5,873 nucleotides of DNA from Armatimonadota bacterium (GTDB taxonomy: Bacteria > Sysuimicrobiota > Sysuimicrobiia > Sysuimicrobiales > Kaftiobacteriaceae), in NCBI GenBank assembly GCA_020028535.1, contig JAIBHM010000117.1, positions 1 to 5,873 of the forward strand, written 5' to 3'. Positions 5,780 to 5,873 of this stretch are shown here, in pieces (position 1 is the stretch's first letter; every line of letters begins with the position of its first letter). Under the pieces are notes generated by a model that worked only from the letters and a program-made list of their open reading frames with translations, made no database searches and was not told where the DNA came from. A program made the translations under genes and the position numbers.

Positions 5780-5873
5780 CTGTCCTCATTTTCCTACCGG
5801 TTCTGGGCGCCGTCATCGTGGCGCTGATCGACAGGAGTCGCGATCCGCTGCTCCGCTGGATCGGACTCGGCGC
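5773..5873 (+). CDS. nuoM: NADH-quinone oxidoreductase subunit M, N-terminal start (3' truncated by window)
   Basis: Only the first 33 complete codons are present. They begin MLTVLIFLPVLGAVIVALID and continue with a charged loop RSRDPLLRW into the next segment. A short hydrophobic first helix with LPVLGA, directly after nuoL, is typical of NuoM, the middle antiporter-like proton pump of complex I. No good Shine-Dalgarno sequence lies before ATG 5773 (GGGAA at 5756-5760 is too far at 12 bases), so initiation probably depends on coupling from nuoL or the micro-ORF. NuoN would be the alternative, but gene order and the start of the sequence favour NuoM. Confidence 0.88.
   Translation, partial: MLTVLIFLPVLGAVIVALIDRSRDPLLRWIGLG

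Noticed and set aside
1..5873. A previously undescribed gene system
   Set aside because: Every substantial + strand frame is a recognisable complex I subunit in the standard order; the novelty is limited to the gene junctions.

Overview
The window holds the downstream half of a respiratory complex I (NADH:quinone oxidoreductase, nuo) operon. Everything is on the + strand, in the standard order nuoG (3' part) - nuoH - nuoI - nuoJ - nuoK - nuoL - nuoM (5' end only). The DNA is clearly GC-rich and the proteins look bacterial. The NuoH and NuoG sequences and the dispersed palindromic repeats would fit an uncultivated high-GC phylum (Methylomirabilota/Rokubacteria-like or similar), but that placement is an impression and I could not test it.

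Layout. 1-1395: C-terminal 464 codons of NuoG, the large peripheral-arm subunit. 1392-2345: NuoH, the membrane subunit that meets the quinone cavity. 2361-2448: a cluster of imperfect inverted repeats inserted between nuoH and nuoI, which supplies the predicted nuoI start codon. 2416-2937: NuoI, with two 4Fe-4S clusters. 2941-3471: NuoJ, apparently starting at a CTG codon. 3468-3773: NuoK. 3774-3860: an 87-base spacer with a small palindrome. 3861-5726: NuoL, an antiporter-like proton-pumping subunit. 5730-5761: four perfect copies of an 8-base tandem repeat. 5773-5873: start of NuoM. The window has no stretch over 300 bases without a gene, and I see no RNA gene, CRISPR array, transposase, promoter or intrinsic terminator.

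Function. NuoG and NuoI carry or flank the Fe-S electron chain toward quinone. NuoH forms the quinone chamber with partners encoded outside the window. NuoJ, K, L and M make up most of the proton-pumping membrane arm. The key ionisable residues of NuoK and NuoL are all visible, so the complex looks functional.

The most interesting signal is in the joints. The genes are built for stop-start coupling (ATGA at nuoG/nuoH and nuoJ/nuoK, with no clear ribosome binding site there). At nuoH/nuoI and nuoL/nuoM an ATGA is still present at the end of the upstream gene, but repeat DNA now separates it from the downstream gene. In both cases a micro-ORF bridges the gap and overlaps the downstream start. 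The nuoK/nuoL joint has a weaker version of the same arrangement. I found no new gene system; this is an ordinary core operon with unusual translational junctions.
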